NCBI GenBank assembly: GCA_958510825.1
Contig: CAUEHQ010000001.1
Location: 62,001 to 126,000 of the forward strand
DNA length: 64,000 nucleotides
DNA from: Brachypterus glaber
Lineage: Eukaryota > Arthropoda > Insecta > Coleoptera > Kateretidae
Direction of reading: 5' to 3'
The first letter of the stretch is position 1. Every line of letters begins with the position of its first letter. This document shows positions 33,458-44,659 of the stretch, in pieces. A program made the translations under genes and the position numbers. Under the pieces are notes generated by a model that did not search any database, was not told the origin of the DNA, and saw only the letters and a program-made list of their open reading frames with translations.

Positions 33458-34731
33458 ACAGTCGGTCATGTAAGAGCGAGTCGCCTATAACGTGTAGTCG
33501 GTAAGAGAGAGAGCCCTACTTTTTTTTATATACTTTACTTCCTCACCGACAATGCTTTGTATATAGAGACTTTTTCTGAACCTTATTTTTAGGCAATCTT
33601 TTACGTTTTAAAACATGAGTGCTGCGTAAGCATAACGGTTCGAGGCTGTCTTGCGCTGTTTACATCTGAAATGTCTGAAAATTACGCCTACAGCGGCTGC
33701 AAAGTATATGGGAAAGTCAAAAACATTCGTCAACAAGTGGGTGAAACAATACTCGAAAACGAAAAATTTTGACGACTTACCAGATCGTGGCTCAACAGGA
33801 AAGGTGTCGGCTAAGCACGAAAATAATTATTTTAAACATGTTTTCGCAGAATCCTTAATTAACCCTGTGCCAAGGGGCAAAAAACTGATGCAGAAAGGTT
33901 TGGATATATCACATGAAACAGTTCGTACTCATCTCCAGGCTCACGACTTAAAGTGGCGAAGTAAAATAAAGAAACCTTTGTTGAGTAAAAAACAGAGAAA
34001 TGACTCGCGTGGGCCAAGGGAAGTATCGATCGAGACTGGAGCTAGGTTATTTTTACCGATGAAGCTTTCTTTTGGGGTTATGTTATCACCCCCCGGGCCT
34101 GGACATCTTCCACCAACCGACTGGTCCAGCAAACCGTGAAACACCCTGTAAAGATTCATGTTTCGGGGTGTCTCTCGGAAAAAGGTTTTGGATTTTTATT
34201 TCTCTTTACGTACAACTTGAACGCTAAAAGAATGGTCTAGATTTACAAAAAGAAGCTTTTATACCGACTGCCAAACGTTGATATAGCGATAAAAATAAGC
34301 AGTGGATCCGCCAAGAGGACAACGACCTCAAACATCGAAGCAAGTTGTGTAGCCAGTTGAAGTGGACGTCCGACATCATCACGCTGGATTGGCCATTTCA
34401 ATCGCCCGACGCAAACCCCATTGCGAATGTGTGATCATTCATTAAGCACAAGCTTCGCGGGAAAAAGGTATACACATTAAAGCAGCTATCACGAGAAATT
34501 CGGACATATGGAGGTCTTTGCCGAAGGAATATTCAAAAAATCTCGTTCAAAGTATGCCCCGACGATGACAGGCGATCACTGAGGTAAATGGAGACTGGAC
34601 AAGTTACTAAGTTATTTGCATTGATCTATTCCGCCCATCTATTCATTAACTATAATTAAATGTAAAAAATATAGTATAAATATATTCTTAAATAAACAAT
34701 GCGAGACACGATCTTACTTGACCGACTGTAT
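33458..34731 (+). mobile_element. Tc1-like DNA transposon
   Basis: The left end TACAGTCGGTCATGTAAGAG and the inverted right end at 34702-34731 form imperfect ~30-bp TIRs. The ~1.27-kb length and a single transposase frame fit a Tc1-type element; TA lies at each end. Confidence 0.9.
33620..34600 (+). pseudogene. Tc1-family transposase, frameshifted, catalytic Glu lost
   Basis: The open piece 33651-34139 starts with a helix-turn-helix (AAAKYMGKSKTFVNKWVKQY) and a DLPDRGSTGK linker, then the HTH_Tnp_Tc3-like SHETVRTHLQAHDLKWRSK. A frameshift near 34000 breaks the first catalytic Asp region (FxDEAxFWG). Further on, QEDNDLKHRSKL preserves the second Asp. The third block reads SPDANPIANVW where the family has NPIEN, so the catalytic Glu of DD34E is replaced by Ala. 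A stop follows at the next Trp (about 34430). Downstream KKVYTLKQLSREIRT still matches. Inactive. Confidence 0.9.
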
Positions 34732-34899
34732 GTCTAATTTGGGGTGCTTTTTGCATGGTTTAAAATTGGTAATACAAGTTATTTTTAGTTTTAGGTTCAG
34801 TCAAAAAGACCAAATATTTCAACATACTTACTTTTAAAAGAAGTCATGATTTTTTGTTATTACCAAAATTTAACCTTTTGATAGTTCTACAAGTAGAAC
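34732..34899. other. unassigned spacer
   Basis: AT-rich, nothing recognised. Confidence 0.4.
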
Positions 34900-35698
34900 C
34901 ATTTATTTTTAATTTTTTAAAGAGATTTTTTTGGGATTTAAAATGAGATTGAAAATAGGTATTTTCGTCAAATTTTCTTTAAAAAAAATCAAACAATATT
35001 TGAAAAGTGAATTATTTCAAGTTGCAAAGACGTAAAATATACTTTTAAACTAATTTTAATGGATGTAAATAATAATACATGGTTAAATAGAGAATTTTAT
35101 AAGCTTTAAAACAATGTATCACACGACCCCCCTTTAATTTAAAAAAAATGTCCCACATGCCCCCCTGCCCACATTTTAGGAGGTGAAAATATCAAATACA
35201 TGCAAAGAGAAGTTTAAATTGTCAAAGGCCATAGCAGGATAAGTATGCGAAAAGTGCCCCCAACCCGATTGTCCTGAAATTTTGCAGTTACATTGTCCTT
35301 GGTATGAAAACATACCATACCAAATTTTAACCCAAAATTTGCAGTGGCGTAGGAGTAATTAATTCCAAAAGTTAAAATGAATTACAATTATTTTCTTAAA
35401 AACGGATCTTCGATTTTTTTGAAAAAAAATATACATAATACTTGTTAGTAGGGGACTTAAAAAAGAAACAACGTTTTTTGTAATTTTTTGATTTTGAGTT
35501 TTTTTTTCACTATGTAAATATCAATTCACCAATTTAATTTTTTTTTCTGTAACATCACCTACTACTTATGTACATCATATTATATAATTCGTTTTTTTTT
35601 AAGTGGGGCTTCATATTTAAAATAAATAAAAACCAAGCTAAAACGCAAAATACTGTTAAAAAATATTTATTATAAATTAATTCAACAACTTCTACACC

Positions 35699-36288
35699 TT
35701 TTTCTATTTTATCACATCTAACTAATGAAGCTTTCTTCTTCAGATCAACCTTTGATTTAGCTTAAATTTGGCAAATCCTCATCAAATAGGGTCTAGATTA
35801 CTAGATCGAAAGGATTTTGCTAGAAAACGACTGGTTTTGGAGATATTAGGGTGGCTCAATTTTGACATGTTTTAAAATTCCAAAAACATGATTTACATAA
35901 ATCTAAATATCAGGACTTGTAAAAGATAAAAAGATATTTTTGCCAGATATCAAAAGAACATTAAATTTCAATCTTAACCAAGAAAAAAATTACCACCAAT
36001 TTCATTTCAATATGGTGGCCTACTGGATGCAACTTGTCAAATTTAAAAATGCCTGATATCTAGATTTATGTAAATCATGTTTTTGAAATTAAAAAAAACG
36101 TAAAAAATGATCTACCCTAATATCTCCAAAACTAGTAGTTTTCTAGCAAAATCCTTTCGATCTAGTAATCTATACCCTATATGATGAGGATGTGCCAAAT
36201 TTAAGCTAAATCGGAGAGATGAAGGTTGAGTGCCGTGTTGATCTGACGAAGAAACCTTCATTAGTTAGATGTAATAAAATAGAAAAGA
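35699..36288. mobile_element. ~590-bp palindromic element nested in the 2.2-kb element
   Basis: The left arm TTCTATTTTATCACATCTAA through AAATATCAGG (35920) is matched by an inverted right arm at about 36050-36288. Both arms include TTTGGCAAATCCTCAT-like and ATCGAAAGGATTTTGC segments. Arms of about 215 bp; noncoding. Confidence 0.85.
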
Positions 36289-36299
36289 CCTTTCCCATT

Positions 36300-36760
36300 T
36301 ATCACCTCCGCGCGTGAAATTGATTTTTTATTATCAGATTCACAAAAGTGAAGTGAAGTGCAAAAAAGCAACCTTAAAAATATACCAATTTTCACGAAAT
36401 AGTTTTCGTTTGGTGTCAGAAAGTCAGATTTTTTTTGTTATCAGATTCACTTTCAATTTTGATGAAAATATTGAAAATATTTATAAATATTTTTACCCCT
36501 GCGAGGGTGGAGTTAGAATTTTTTTATCAGATTCAATTTTAGCAACCTTACAAACTCCTATATAGCAATTTTCAATTTTTTGTAAAAAAAGTGTATTTTT
36601 CCCATTTACCCCCCTTGCCGCACCCCAATGTTCACCAAAAACAACCCCGAGCGAGAACTTTTGGTAGCATACCTGTATTCCAAATTTCAAGTCTTTAGCT
36701 TAAATCGTGCCCACAACCGGCCGACCGATCGATCGACCGACCAATCGAGCTAAAATTTTT
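36300..36760. repeat. partial copy of the second foldback family
   Basis: Shares AGATTCAATTTTAGCAACCT, TTGCCGCACCCCAATGTTCA and GAGCGAGAACTTTTGGTA with the foldback at 28771-29935. It ends in an imperfect CGAT/CGAC microsatellite at 36715-36750. Confidence 0.8.
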
Positions 36761-37457
36761 TTTTTTGCTTGAAATTGATTTATGTCGACATAAAACGTCA
36801 TAAAACGCAAAAATACTCAAAAAACAAAGAAAATATTTGCACGAATACAAGCCTTTCCGAATTATTTAAAATTTTTAAAATGGGAAAGCAAAAGGTGTAG
36901 AAGTTGTCGAATTAAGTTTTAATAAATATTTTTTCAAAGTATTTTGCGTTTTAGCTTAGAAATTTGGTTTTCATTTTTTTAACTATGAAGCCCCACTTAA
37001 AAAAAAAATAATTATATAATATGATGTACATAAGTAGTACGTGATGTTACAGAAAAAAAATTGAATTGGTGAATTGATATTTACATAGAGAAAAAAAACT
37101 GAATAATAAAAAATTACACAAAAAATTTTTCTTGGGCAAACAAAAATATAATTTATTTTTTTTAAGTCCCCTACTAACAAGTATTATGCATATTTTTTTT
37201 TCAAAAAAAAATCGATAACCCTTTTTTAGGAAAATAATTTTAATTAATTTTATCTTTTGAAATTAATTACTCCTACGCTACTGCGAATTTTGGGTTAAAA
37301 TTTGGTATGGTATGTTTTCATACCGAGGACAATGTAACTGCAAAATTTCAGGTCAATCGGGTTGGGGGCACTTTTAGCATACTTATCCTGCTATGGCCTT
37401 TATGAGTTTCAAAAAAAGTCGTTCAAAAGTGAAGAGGGGGGGTGATTTTTGGACCGC

Positions 37458-37790
37458 ACATTATATACAAAACTTTATTCCCATTTGGTTGAAACTCGGT
37501 ACCTATACATTCTCTAAAACATAGTTAATGGATCTATCCCTTTCCAAAACATCACATTAATTAGAGCTTTTGCGTGTTTGAAGAGTATTTTATTGTTTCA
37601 AATATAATCTCAGATATTCTACAAGGTTTAAGCCTTTTACTGCTGAATTTTCCCGCGTGAAACGTGAATACATGTATAAGAACATTTGCAGCAGTTGCAG
37701 GCTGTAAATAATTTATTTGGGCTCAACGTATAAATACGCCCATCATATACACAATTATTTTTTGGATCATGTTGGATAATTTGTATGCTT
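37458..37790. other. no recognisable gene
   Basis: AT-rich. A ~60-bp stretch at 37682-37745 (TTTGCAGCAGTTGCAGGCTG...) recurs imperfectly at 37940-38000, flanking the retroelement tail between them. Confidence 0.5.
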
Positions 37791-37797
37791 AAATTAA

Positions 37798-37900
37798 TGG
37801 GGAGTCCCTAGCACAAGCCTAAAGCTTATTTGGGACTCCCCATGACTTTGTAATTAATCTACTGGTAAATAAATAAATAAATAAATAAATAAATACGTAT
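37798..37900 (+). mobile_element. 3' tail of a non-LTR element with (AAAT)n
   Basis: A hairpin GGGGAGTCCC...GGGACTCCCC is followed by ATGACTTTGTAATTAATCTA and about seven AAAT repeats (37866-37895). This is typical of the 3' end of some insect non-LTR elements. Only the tail remains. Confidence 0.6.
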
Positions 37901-37974
37901 ATACATAATAAATACGCATATACATACATAAACGTATAAAATGTTTGCAGCAATTTCAGTCTGTAATAATTTAT

Positions 37975-38095
37975 TAATTTGGGCGCAATATACGCCTGCA
38001 ATAGCAAAAGGGTTAATACTTGGTCCAATTTTGTTTTTATTTTATATCAATTATAAAATAATAATAAATGATTTACCCTTGTATTTACCTATTTT
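37975..38095 (+). pseudogene. tiny RT fragment
   Basis: AKGLILGPILFLFYIN followed by INDLPLYL matches the QGSxLGPxLFxxYINDLP block of non-LTR RTs. About 40 codons are recognisable. Confidence 0.5.
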
Positions 38096-38273
38096 TTTTT
38101 TTATTTTTAATATATTCTTTTTGTTTATGTGCTTTCATAGTTAATAATATGTAAAAATATGTAGGTATTGACTAATGGGTTTTACCTGCTATGTATACTA
38201 TAAATATTTCAATGGAGATCTCTACAACTAGAATTATGAAACAAAAGACGTCTACCCTATCTCTATCTCATTT

Positions 38274-38364
38274 GTGCTACACTTTCCAGCCAACCATATA
38301 AATACTGTATTTGTTTTTCATACAACAAATACAGTATTTATTTGGTTGGCCGGGAAGTGTAGCA
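38274..38364. mobile_element. 91-bp hairpin MITE
   Basis: GTGCTACACTTTCCAGCCAA pairs with the inverted sequence ending at 38364. Nearly the whole length folds back on itself, with a CAAATAC core. Confidence 0.8.
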
Positions 38365-38466
38365 CTGCGCGGTACTAACGAACATAGCTAATGTGAATCT
38401 GTAGAATAAGATAATTCTACTAAAATTTAGATGGCGCCAGTAATTTCTTTAATAAATATTAAATTG

Positions 38467-38555
38467 TTACACTTTTCGCCCGGCCAAGTAAATATTGTAT
38501 TTGTTCAACAAAGAACAAATACAGAATTTGTTTGGTTTGGTGGAAGTGGGAGTGT
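38467..38555. mobile_element. second copy of the 91-bp hairpin family
   Basis: TTACACTTTTCGCCCGGCCA with an inverted partner at 38520-38555 and the same CAAATAC core as 38274-38364. More diverged. Confidence 0.7.
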
Positions 38556-39474
38556 ATGTATGTCTTCTATCCTTTTTGGGTAGAACTTTTGTCCCTGTCT
38601 AATCTAACGGGAGAAATCGCCATTGCTGGCTTACCGCCGTAACATATGGTAGGTATACCTACTATATCTTTTTTGTCCTTAAATAATAAAAATAAATATG
38701 AATAAAAGCGCCTTTTCGCGGAGCAATTAATGATCATAACAGATTAAAGTATAATCTGGTATACTCTGTAGACGAGGTATATCCCAAATAGGCAATCACG
38801 GCTTTAGCTGTCTTGATTAATAATAAAATGTACTGAGTTGTATTCAGTCATAGCCCGACAGCCGATAAGAACTTACCTTCACGAAAGTGAGGTGTCCCAT
38901 AATAAAACATAAATAATAAAACAAAAATATTAAAACATACGCTCACCTGTACCAGTTTGGTTTCGGTCAAAAGTGATACAGTGAAATGTAATAGTGATCT
39001 ATATCTGCTGGATTTTCTACTTTTACTTTTATTTTCTTCAATATCTCGGTCAAAATGGATAGCCGAAAGGTAAAATAATGCATGTGACTAACATAATAAT
39101 TCGCGAGTTAAAGAAAAAAAATTCTATAAACATTAGAATAAGGGCGTTGATTGTGCAAAGCCATTTGTTTTACAATATTAAAAAAAAATGATTGAGAAGT
39201 ATTTTTTTAAAAATAAACATAAATTAAATATAATATATTATATTGGTGCATTAGGGTGGACCTTACATTTTTTTATTATCTTAAAATTTTGATGTTACTA
39301 GAGAATTCTGAAAATATTAGAAACTTCTCTAAGGGTCCTAATTGGGCCCATAAAATTCTTAAAATTATCCATAAATCGTTGAAAATTGTCCATAATTTTT
39401 GTAAAAGTTGAAATCTTATTATTTTTTTTTTCTTAAGCATACGTGTTATGTGCGTAAGAGCTTAGCGGAATAAG
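38556..39474. other. no recognisable gene
   Basis: AT-rich. Short stretches of higher complexity around 38740-38900 show no frame, splice pattern or TIR that I can support. Confidence 0.5.
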
Positions 39475-39994
39475 ATGGGAAAAAGTGCCCTTGATCGAAA
39501 AAGAATTAAAATGGGCACAAAATATGTATTTTGGTTTGAGTAACATCCCACCAAAATTCTGGCCCCCATCTAGAAAAACATTAATTTACCCCAAAATGTT
39601 TTATTTTTTTTCTTCAGTCATTTATCCGATCGATTTTAAATTTGGTACAAGTAATAAGGGTGGTAAGGACAAAAAATATTTTTTTCTTAATGACAAAGTG
39701 GGCCATTTCTGGCCGAACACACCTGCCATTTTTTTATATTTTAAGCCTCAACATACTGTTTATAACATGTCAAAAGTTAAATAATTATTTAAATTGTTTT
39801 GAAGTCGGATATGCCATATAATTATTTAGGGTCAATTCGTCAATAATTCTTTTGACACCACTTCTATCATGTTCTTTTTAATTATTTTTTATTTTCCTCA
39901 TTCTTCATTTTTCTAGTTCTTATTACTGCTTGCATTAACTTAATTTTTCTTGCTAATTTAACTTTTTTAACCCAGTTATTAATCTGTATAATTA

Positions 39995-40695
39995 ATGTCC
40001 AAAAGTCACCCCCCCCCCCCCCGTCTTAACTTTTGAACCAGTTGAGATATCGACTTCAAATTTGGAATTTTTAAATAAGACAACTTAAACTATCTTTTAG
40101 CTTATATTTAATACTTTCAGCTCTTAAAATGTGGGCAGGGGGCATAGGGGCACATTTTTTAAACGGAAAGGGGGGTCGTGTAATAAATTATTTTAAAGCT
40201 TATAAAATTCTCCATTTAACTCCATATTTTTAAATAAAAAAAAATTGGGTTTAAAATGGGGTTGAAAATGGGTATTAATGTCAAAATTCCTCTAAAAAAC
40301 AAATAATTTTTTAAATATGCCTAATTTCATCATAAAAAATGTTAATTATACTTTTAGTATAATTTTAGTTGACATAAATAAAAATTTATAAAAAAAACTT
40401 AAAAAATCGAATGTTTTAGCACAAAAAATTTAAAAATAAAAACCTTAAAAAAAAATTAAAAATGTTAATTTAAATAGATAATTTTATAAGTTTTAAAATG
40501 ATGTATCACACGACCCCCCTTTCCATTTAAAAAAATGTCCCACCATGCCCCCCTGCCCACATTTTAAGAGCCGAAAATATCAAATATATGCTAAAAGATA
40601 GTTTAAGTTGTCTTATTTAAGAGTTCTAAATTTGAAGTCGATATCTCAACTCGTTCAAAAGTTAAAAGGGGGGGTGACTTTTGGACAGCACTGTA
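39995..40695. mobile_element. GTCCAAAAGTCACC-family TIR element, copy A
   Basis: The left end GTCCAAAAGTCACC runs into a C14 tract; the right end GGTGACTTTTGGACAGCACT has the inverted sequence. Arms of ~230 bp contain GAAGTCGATATCTCAAC and TGCCCCCCTGCCCACATTTT-like segments in both orientations. Noncoding, ~700 bp. Confidence 0.88.
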
Positions 40696-40969
40696 TACTA
40701 AAATCTAACTAAATGGCAAAAAATAAAAAAATAGAAAAAAAAAATAAAATGATGTTTCAAAAAAGAATACTAATTTAAAATATCCGTAGATGCCTGGTGT
40801 TTAAAGTTTTATTTAAGTCCGGCCAAAATCCAGAAGTTGCTCGATTATTTTTTTCATAAGAAAATATGTTAAAATTTTCCGCTATATTCTGCATCTTGAT
40901 GCAGCTTTTATAGTATGAACCTATTTAAGTAATTGGCTTTTTTGTAAGTTTAATTTAAGAAGTCTTGAT

Positions 40970-41155
40970 AGATGAGCACAGGTTTATATAATGGATATCC
41001 CCAGAATATCCGTTTTGGGATTTCCGACATTCTCAGGAAATCCGATTTCGTCTATAGATATCCGTAGGACATCCTCAGGATATACTTTGTTACTAAACGG
41101 GAAGCCGCGCGACTTCCGAGCCATATGTCCTGAGAATATACTGTATGTCTGTCCC
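40970..41155. repeat. GATATCC-rich repeat segment
   Basis: Dense occurrences of GATATCC/GGATATC/GGACATCC-like heptamers. The same pattern recurs at 42185-42345 and 57490-57645, next to related sequence. Confidence 0.65.
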
Positions 41156-41161
41156 AAAGAT

Positions 41162-41374
41162 AGCTACTAATTATGTACAAAGTTTGTACATTTAATGTCC
41201 CCGATAAAAGTAGCTATCAAATAGTATTGCTTTTATTACTTTTTTTGTGAAATATTAGCAGCTTGCACCTGGGTGCAAGTTATTTAAATTTAGGCTAATA
41301 GTTTCACAAAAAAAATAACAGCAATACTATCTGATATCCACTTTTTTCGGGGACATTTGTACATAATTAGTAAC
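41162..41374. mobile_element. ~213-bp palindromic MITE
   Basis: The arms pair AGCTACTAATTATGTACAAA with its inverted copy ending at 41374 and also share TGTCCCCGATAAAAGTAGC-like, AATAGTATTGC and TTTTTGTGAAA segments. The apex is GCACCTGGGTGC. Confidence 0.85.
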
Positions 41375-41439
41375 TTATCTACTTGTCTTATATTTTCTTT
41401 TTCATCATAAATTTTTCAAAAAGTACTACGGTTTACCTT

Positions 41440-41972
41440 CCCGGGAAAAAAAGGTTTATTTATTTGAGATATGATCGGATCTCTGTATATCCAAATTTCA
41501 TGTCCAAGAATATATCAAGAGATCCAATCATATATGCTTATACATGTATGTATATAAGCAGTTATATATCAAGAGATCCAATCATATCTCGTCATATATG
41601 AGCAGATATGCTTATATATATAAGCAGATATAAGCAGATATAATCTATTTGTACAAGTGATTAGATATAAAAATATATGTGCATATATCAAGAGATCCGA
41701 TCATATCTCTTCATATATGAGCAGTTATGCTTATATATAAGCAGTTATATATCAAGAGATCCAATCATATCTCGTCATATATGAGCAGACATGCTTATAT
41801 ATAAGCAGATATAAGCATATATATATATGACGAGATATAATTGGATCTCTTGATATATAACTGCTTATATATAAGCATATATGATTGGATCTCTTGATAT
41901 ATTCTTGGACATGAAATTTGGATATACAGAGATCCGATCATATCTCAAATATATAAACCTTTTTTTCCCGGG
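41440..41972. mobile_element. third foldback element with CCCGGG ends
   Basis: The ends CCCGGGAAAAAAAGGTTTAT and its inverse at 41950-41972 bound 533 bp. About 110-bp arms contain GATATGATCGGATCTCTGTA and CATGTCCAAGAATATATCAA. The interior repeats ATCAAGAGATCCxATCATAT and GCTTATATATAAGCAG in both orientations. Confidence 0.88.
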
Positions 41973-42184
41973 TTTGCAAAGGTCCATGGGCTCGTCCATA
42001 AAAAACGTAAAGCACTTAGAACGGAGGGAGGGGTAACACTAACGAAATTGTCCAACAGAAGAAAAATAAAATATGTATTTAACAATAATTGTGGAAAAAC
42101 TTGCAGACATAAACACACCAAAAACATTCGCCATTAAAGTGACGAAAAACGCGGCAAATTTAAAATAATGAAGGAAAAGCCATC

Positions 42185-42345
42185 GTACGATATCCCAGGG
42201 ATATCCGCGCGATATCCACTCGGGACTTCCCTGGGATGTCCTTAGGACATACCTTTCAGGATATCCTTGGGATATACGACTAATGTCCCGGGACATGCGA
42301 CATTGAGAGGACATTGAGAGGATATCCGGGGGATATTGTGTGCTA
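42185..42345. repeat. GATATCC-rich repeat segment, second copy
   Basis: Same composition as 40970-41155, with GATATCCCAGGGATATCC, CGGGACTTCCCTGGGA and GTCCCGGGACAT palindromes. Confidence 0.65.
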
Positions 42346-42480
42346 TATGTGAAGTGACCTTCAGTATGGTAGGCATAGCCACTAGGCTAGCGCGTACATA
42401 TAGCAAGCCTACTAGCGTGAATTCGATTCTTACTGGCGCCGATTTGCCTTTTTCAGTTAATTTATAATTGAAATTTGGCG
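42346..42480 (+). mobile_element. tRNA-derived SINE head candidate
   Basis: An A-box-like ATAGCCACTAGGCTAG (42375-42390) and a B-box-like GAATTCGATTCT (42419-42430) have tRNA-like spacing. A GGC...GCC-type arrangement resembles the tRNA heads of insect SINEs. Confidence 0.5.
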
Positions 42481-42631
42481 AAGGCGATAAGTGAAACGGA
42501 CACTCCCTAGAAACTCGTTCGAAAGTCAGTATAAGCGTGGTTCCCTCTGCTACTAGCCCACACAAGTCCTGGACTTAGGGGATGCTTAATTAAGTAGAAT
42601 AGTACGAGGTTAAACAAACATGTAATGTGTA

Positions 42632-42670
42632 CACAGAACTGAAGATCTTCAAAGACCTTCAGTTCTGTGA
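42632..42670. repeat. short perfect-stem hairpin
   Basis: CACAGAACTGAAG...CTTCAGTTCTGTG with a small loop. Function unknown. Confidence 0.7.
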
Positions 42671-42917
42671 ATGTGTAATAGTGGTACCAAATCCATTTTT
42701 GACACCTATTTTTCTTTTTAATCACAGAGGTGTTTTCTTTCGTTACAAAGTTACTTTTTCCATTGTTCTAATTATAATTATTTATGGTTAGGTATAGCTA
42801 TATTATTTTTTTCTTTAATCTTCGATTTTGTTTTGTTTAAAAAGTTAAAAAACTTAAGACTGCTATATTTAAAACTGACTAATATGAAAAAAACAATAAT
42901 ATCATAATCCAAATAAA

Positions 42918-43132
42918 TACACTGATAAAAAGATTTTATGGATTTGGTCGAATTTGCCATTTAAATTATTTGGTAGTGACTAATAAATTTTATCTAAGAC
43001 AAATAAATATTCATAATGGGAACAAAATAGTTTATTTGACAGAAATAAAATTTATTACTCACAATCAAACATTTTAATGGATAATATCCGACCAAATAAA
43101 TTGCACACACAAATAAATTGTTTTATCAGTAG
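42918..43132. mobile_element. MITE with CACTGATAAAA ends
   Basis: Imperfect arms: CACTGATAAAAAGATTTTAT at the left and the inverted TTGTTTTATCAGT at 43132. The inner arms share TTTGGTCGAAT/ATCCGACCAAA and AATAAATTTTAT. ~215 bp, noncoding. Confidence 0.7.
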
Positions 43133-43783
43133 AGAACGTATACTACTTAGATATTTTGTTAGGCTCAAATCTTTTTATTCTGTAATTTTAGTAAAGTCAC
43201 TTTATGGTAATTATTTTCAATAACCCCCTGCCGAAGGGGATCTTATTATGTTGATTTATCCTTTTTTATTATTCTAGAAGGTAACCCAATAACCCATCCG
43301 CCCCTGTCTATAATTGACACATTGACCCTAAATAATTATATCGCATATCCGATTTCACCACAGTTTAAATGATTATTTAAAAAATAATTATACTTTTTTT
43401 ATATTCCTACAATGTAATTACCTCCAAATTACTCAGGGATCCGTCCTGTAAATTATAGAATAATTGTTCTTAAATTAATAATTAGATGGACATTTTAGTA
43501 AATATTGTTAATTACTTGTAGAAATAAATATTATGTAAAAAACGATTATTTTTTAATGTACGTGTTAAAATGATTGAAACTGTGCAGCTTGTGCAAAAAT
43601 AAATGCTTTTTTAACTTGATCGCATAGGCGTGATTTTTTTTTCGCAAAATGTCCTTACCACCCTTATTACTTGAACCAAAGTTTCAAATCGATCGGATAA
43701 ATATAACTGAAGAAAAAAAAATAAAACATGTTGGAGTAAATTAATGTTTTGCCACCCCCTAAGGGGTAGCTGGGGGCCAAAAT

Positions 43784-44608
43784 GTAAAATTATAAATGCT
43801 ATATGCAAACAAAGATATTTTAAGTATTAATATTAAAAAACAGCTTTGTGAGTCACTCGTCCTCTCTGTTTTCAGCTATTGTAATCTTGTTCCTTGACAA
43901 AGTTACTAAGGATCGTATACAAAAGGTACAAAATACTTGCTGTAGATTTGTTTGTAAATTAAGAAAATTTGATCATGTATCTGAAAGTTTTAAAACTTTG
44001 AAGTGGCTGCGCATGGAAAATATATACACTTGCAATTACCTGGTTTTTATAAATAAATTATTAAAAACATCAACACCGCCGTATTTACGGGAAAAATTAA
44101 ATTTTAGAAGCAGCGTACACAGTTGTAATATACGTTTTCCAAACACATTGACTATTCCACGTCACACAAACCTTTTAAACGGTGTTTCAGTTATTAGAGC
44201 CTGGTTTCAAAACCCTTGCACTTAGCAGCTTTCGTGCTAATATTAAAAACTATTTGTTTCAGAAATAATAACAATTTTTAAATTATCGTCATAGTTTTTT
44301 CTTTTTTCTTTAGACTGTTACTACTTAGATCTATGTCGATTTCCAATTATTTTTCCAATTATTTTTCAATTCAATTTTGTTTTTTTTTTCTTTTTGGTTT
44401 TTTTTTCTAGATTTTGTTAATTTTCATTTTTTATTATTATAATTTGTCAATTTCATATCTATGTATAATACTTTTAATACTTTGTAGTCAAATAGCGAAT
44501 TTGTTTTTATATCTCTTTGCATTACTCTTATGTAATTTTTGGTTAAGTGGAAGAACGATCTTGATCGAACTTCGCCATTTTGATGTATTTTTATGTCAAA
44601 TAAAGATG

Positions 44609-44659
<51 letters not shown>
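43784..44659 (+). pseudogene. 5'-truncated non-LTR element (C-terminal RT region, ATT tail)
   Basis: From about 43832 the frame reads KKQLCESLVLS, then DKVTKDRIQKVQNTCCRFVC, LKTSTPPYLREKLNFR and TLTIPRHTNL, followed by frame-broken C-terminal sequence to about 44265. These are the post-RT blocks of Jockey/CR1-like ORF2. The 3' UTR ends with CAAATAAAGATG and about 17 TTA units (44610-44659). The insertion splits the right arm of the 5.3-kb inverted repeat. No catalytic residues remain. Confidence 0.85.

Larger units (their letters stand above)
35224..37400. mobile_element. 2.2-kb element with ~480-bp TIRs
   Basis: The left arm starts AAAGGCCATAGCAGGATAAG and the right arm is its inverse ending at 37400. 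Arms correspond as far as about 35705 and 36885 (AACGCAAAATACTGTTAAAA and GTGTAGAAGTTGTCGAATTA regions included). The centre holds another palindromic element and a piece of the second foldback family. No transposase frame. Confidence 0.85.
34900..37457. mobile_element. GTCCAAAAGTCACC-family TIR element, copy C, split by a nested element
   Basis: Sequence at 34900-35222 and 37401-37457 matches the 3' half of the related elements at 39995-40695 and 49829-50552, including GTATCACACGACCCCCC, TGCCCCCCTGCCCACATTTT and the terminal GGTGATTTTTGGACCGCAC. The left end is truncated. A 2.2-kb element (35224-37400) interrupts it. Confidence 0.8.

Noticed and set aside
39485..39784. 99-residue frame containing KFWPPSRKTLIYPK
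   Set aside because: It lies in an inverted-repeat arm that recurs at 43600-44745 with frame-breaking differences, so it is noncoding repeat.
42632..42670. Short perfect hairpin as a transcription terminator
   Set aside because: Intrinsic terminators are not expected in eukaryotic nuclear DNA; no adjacent gene.
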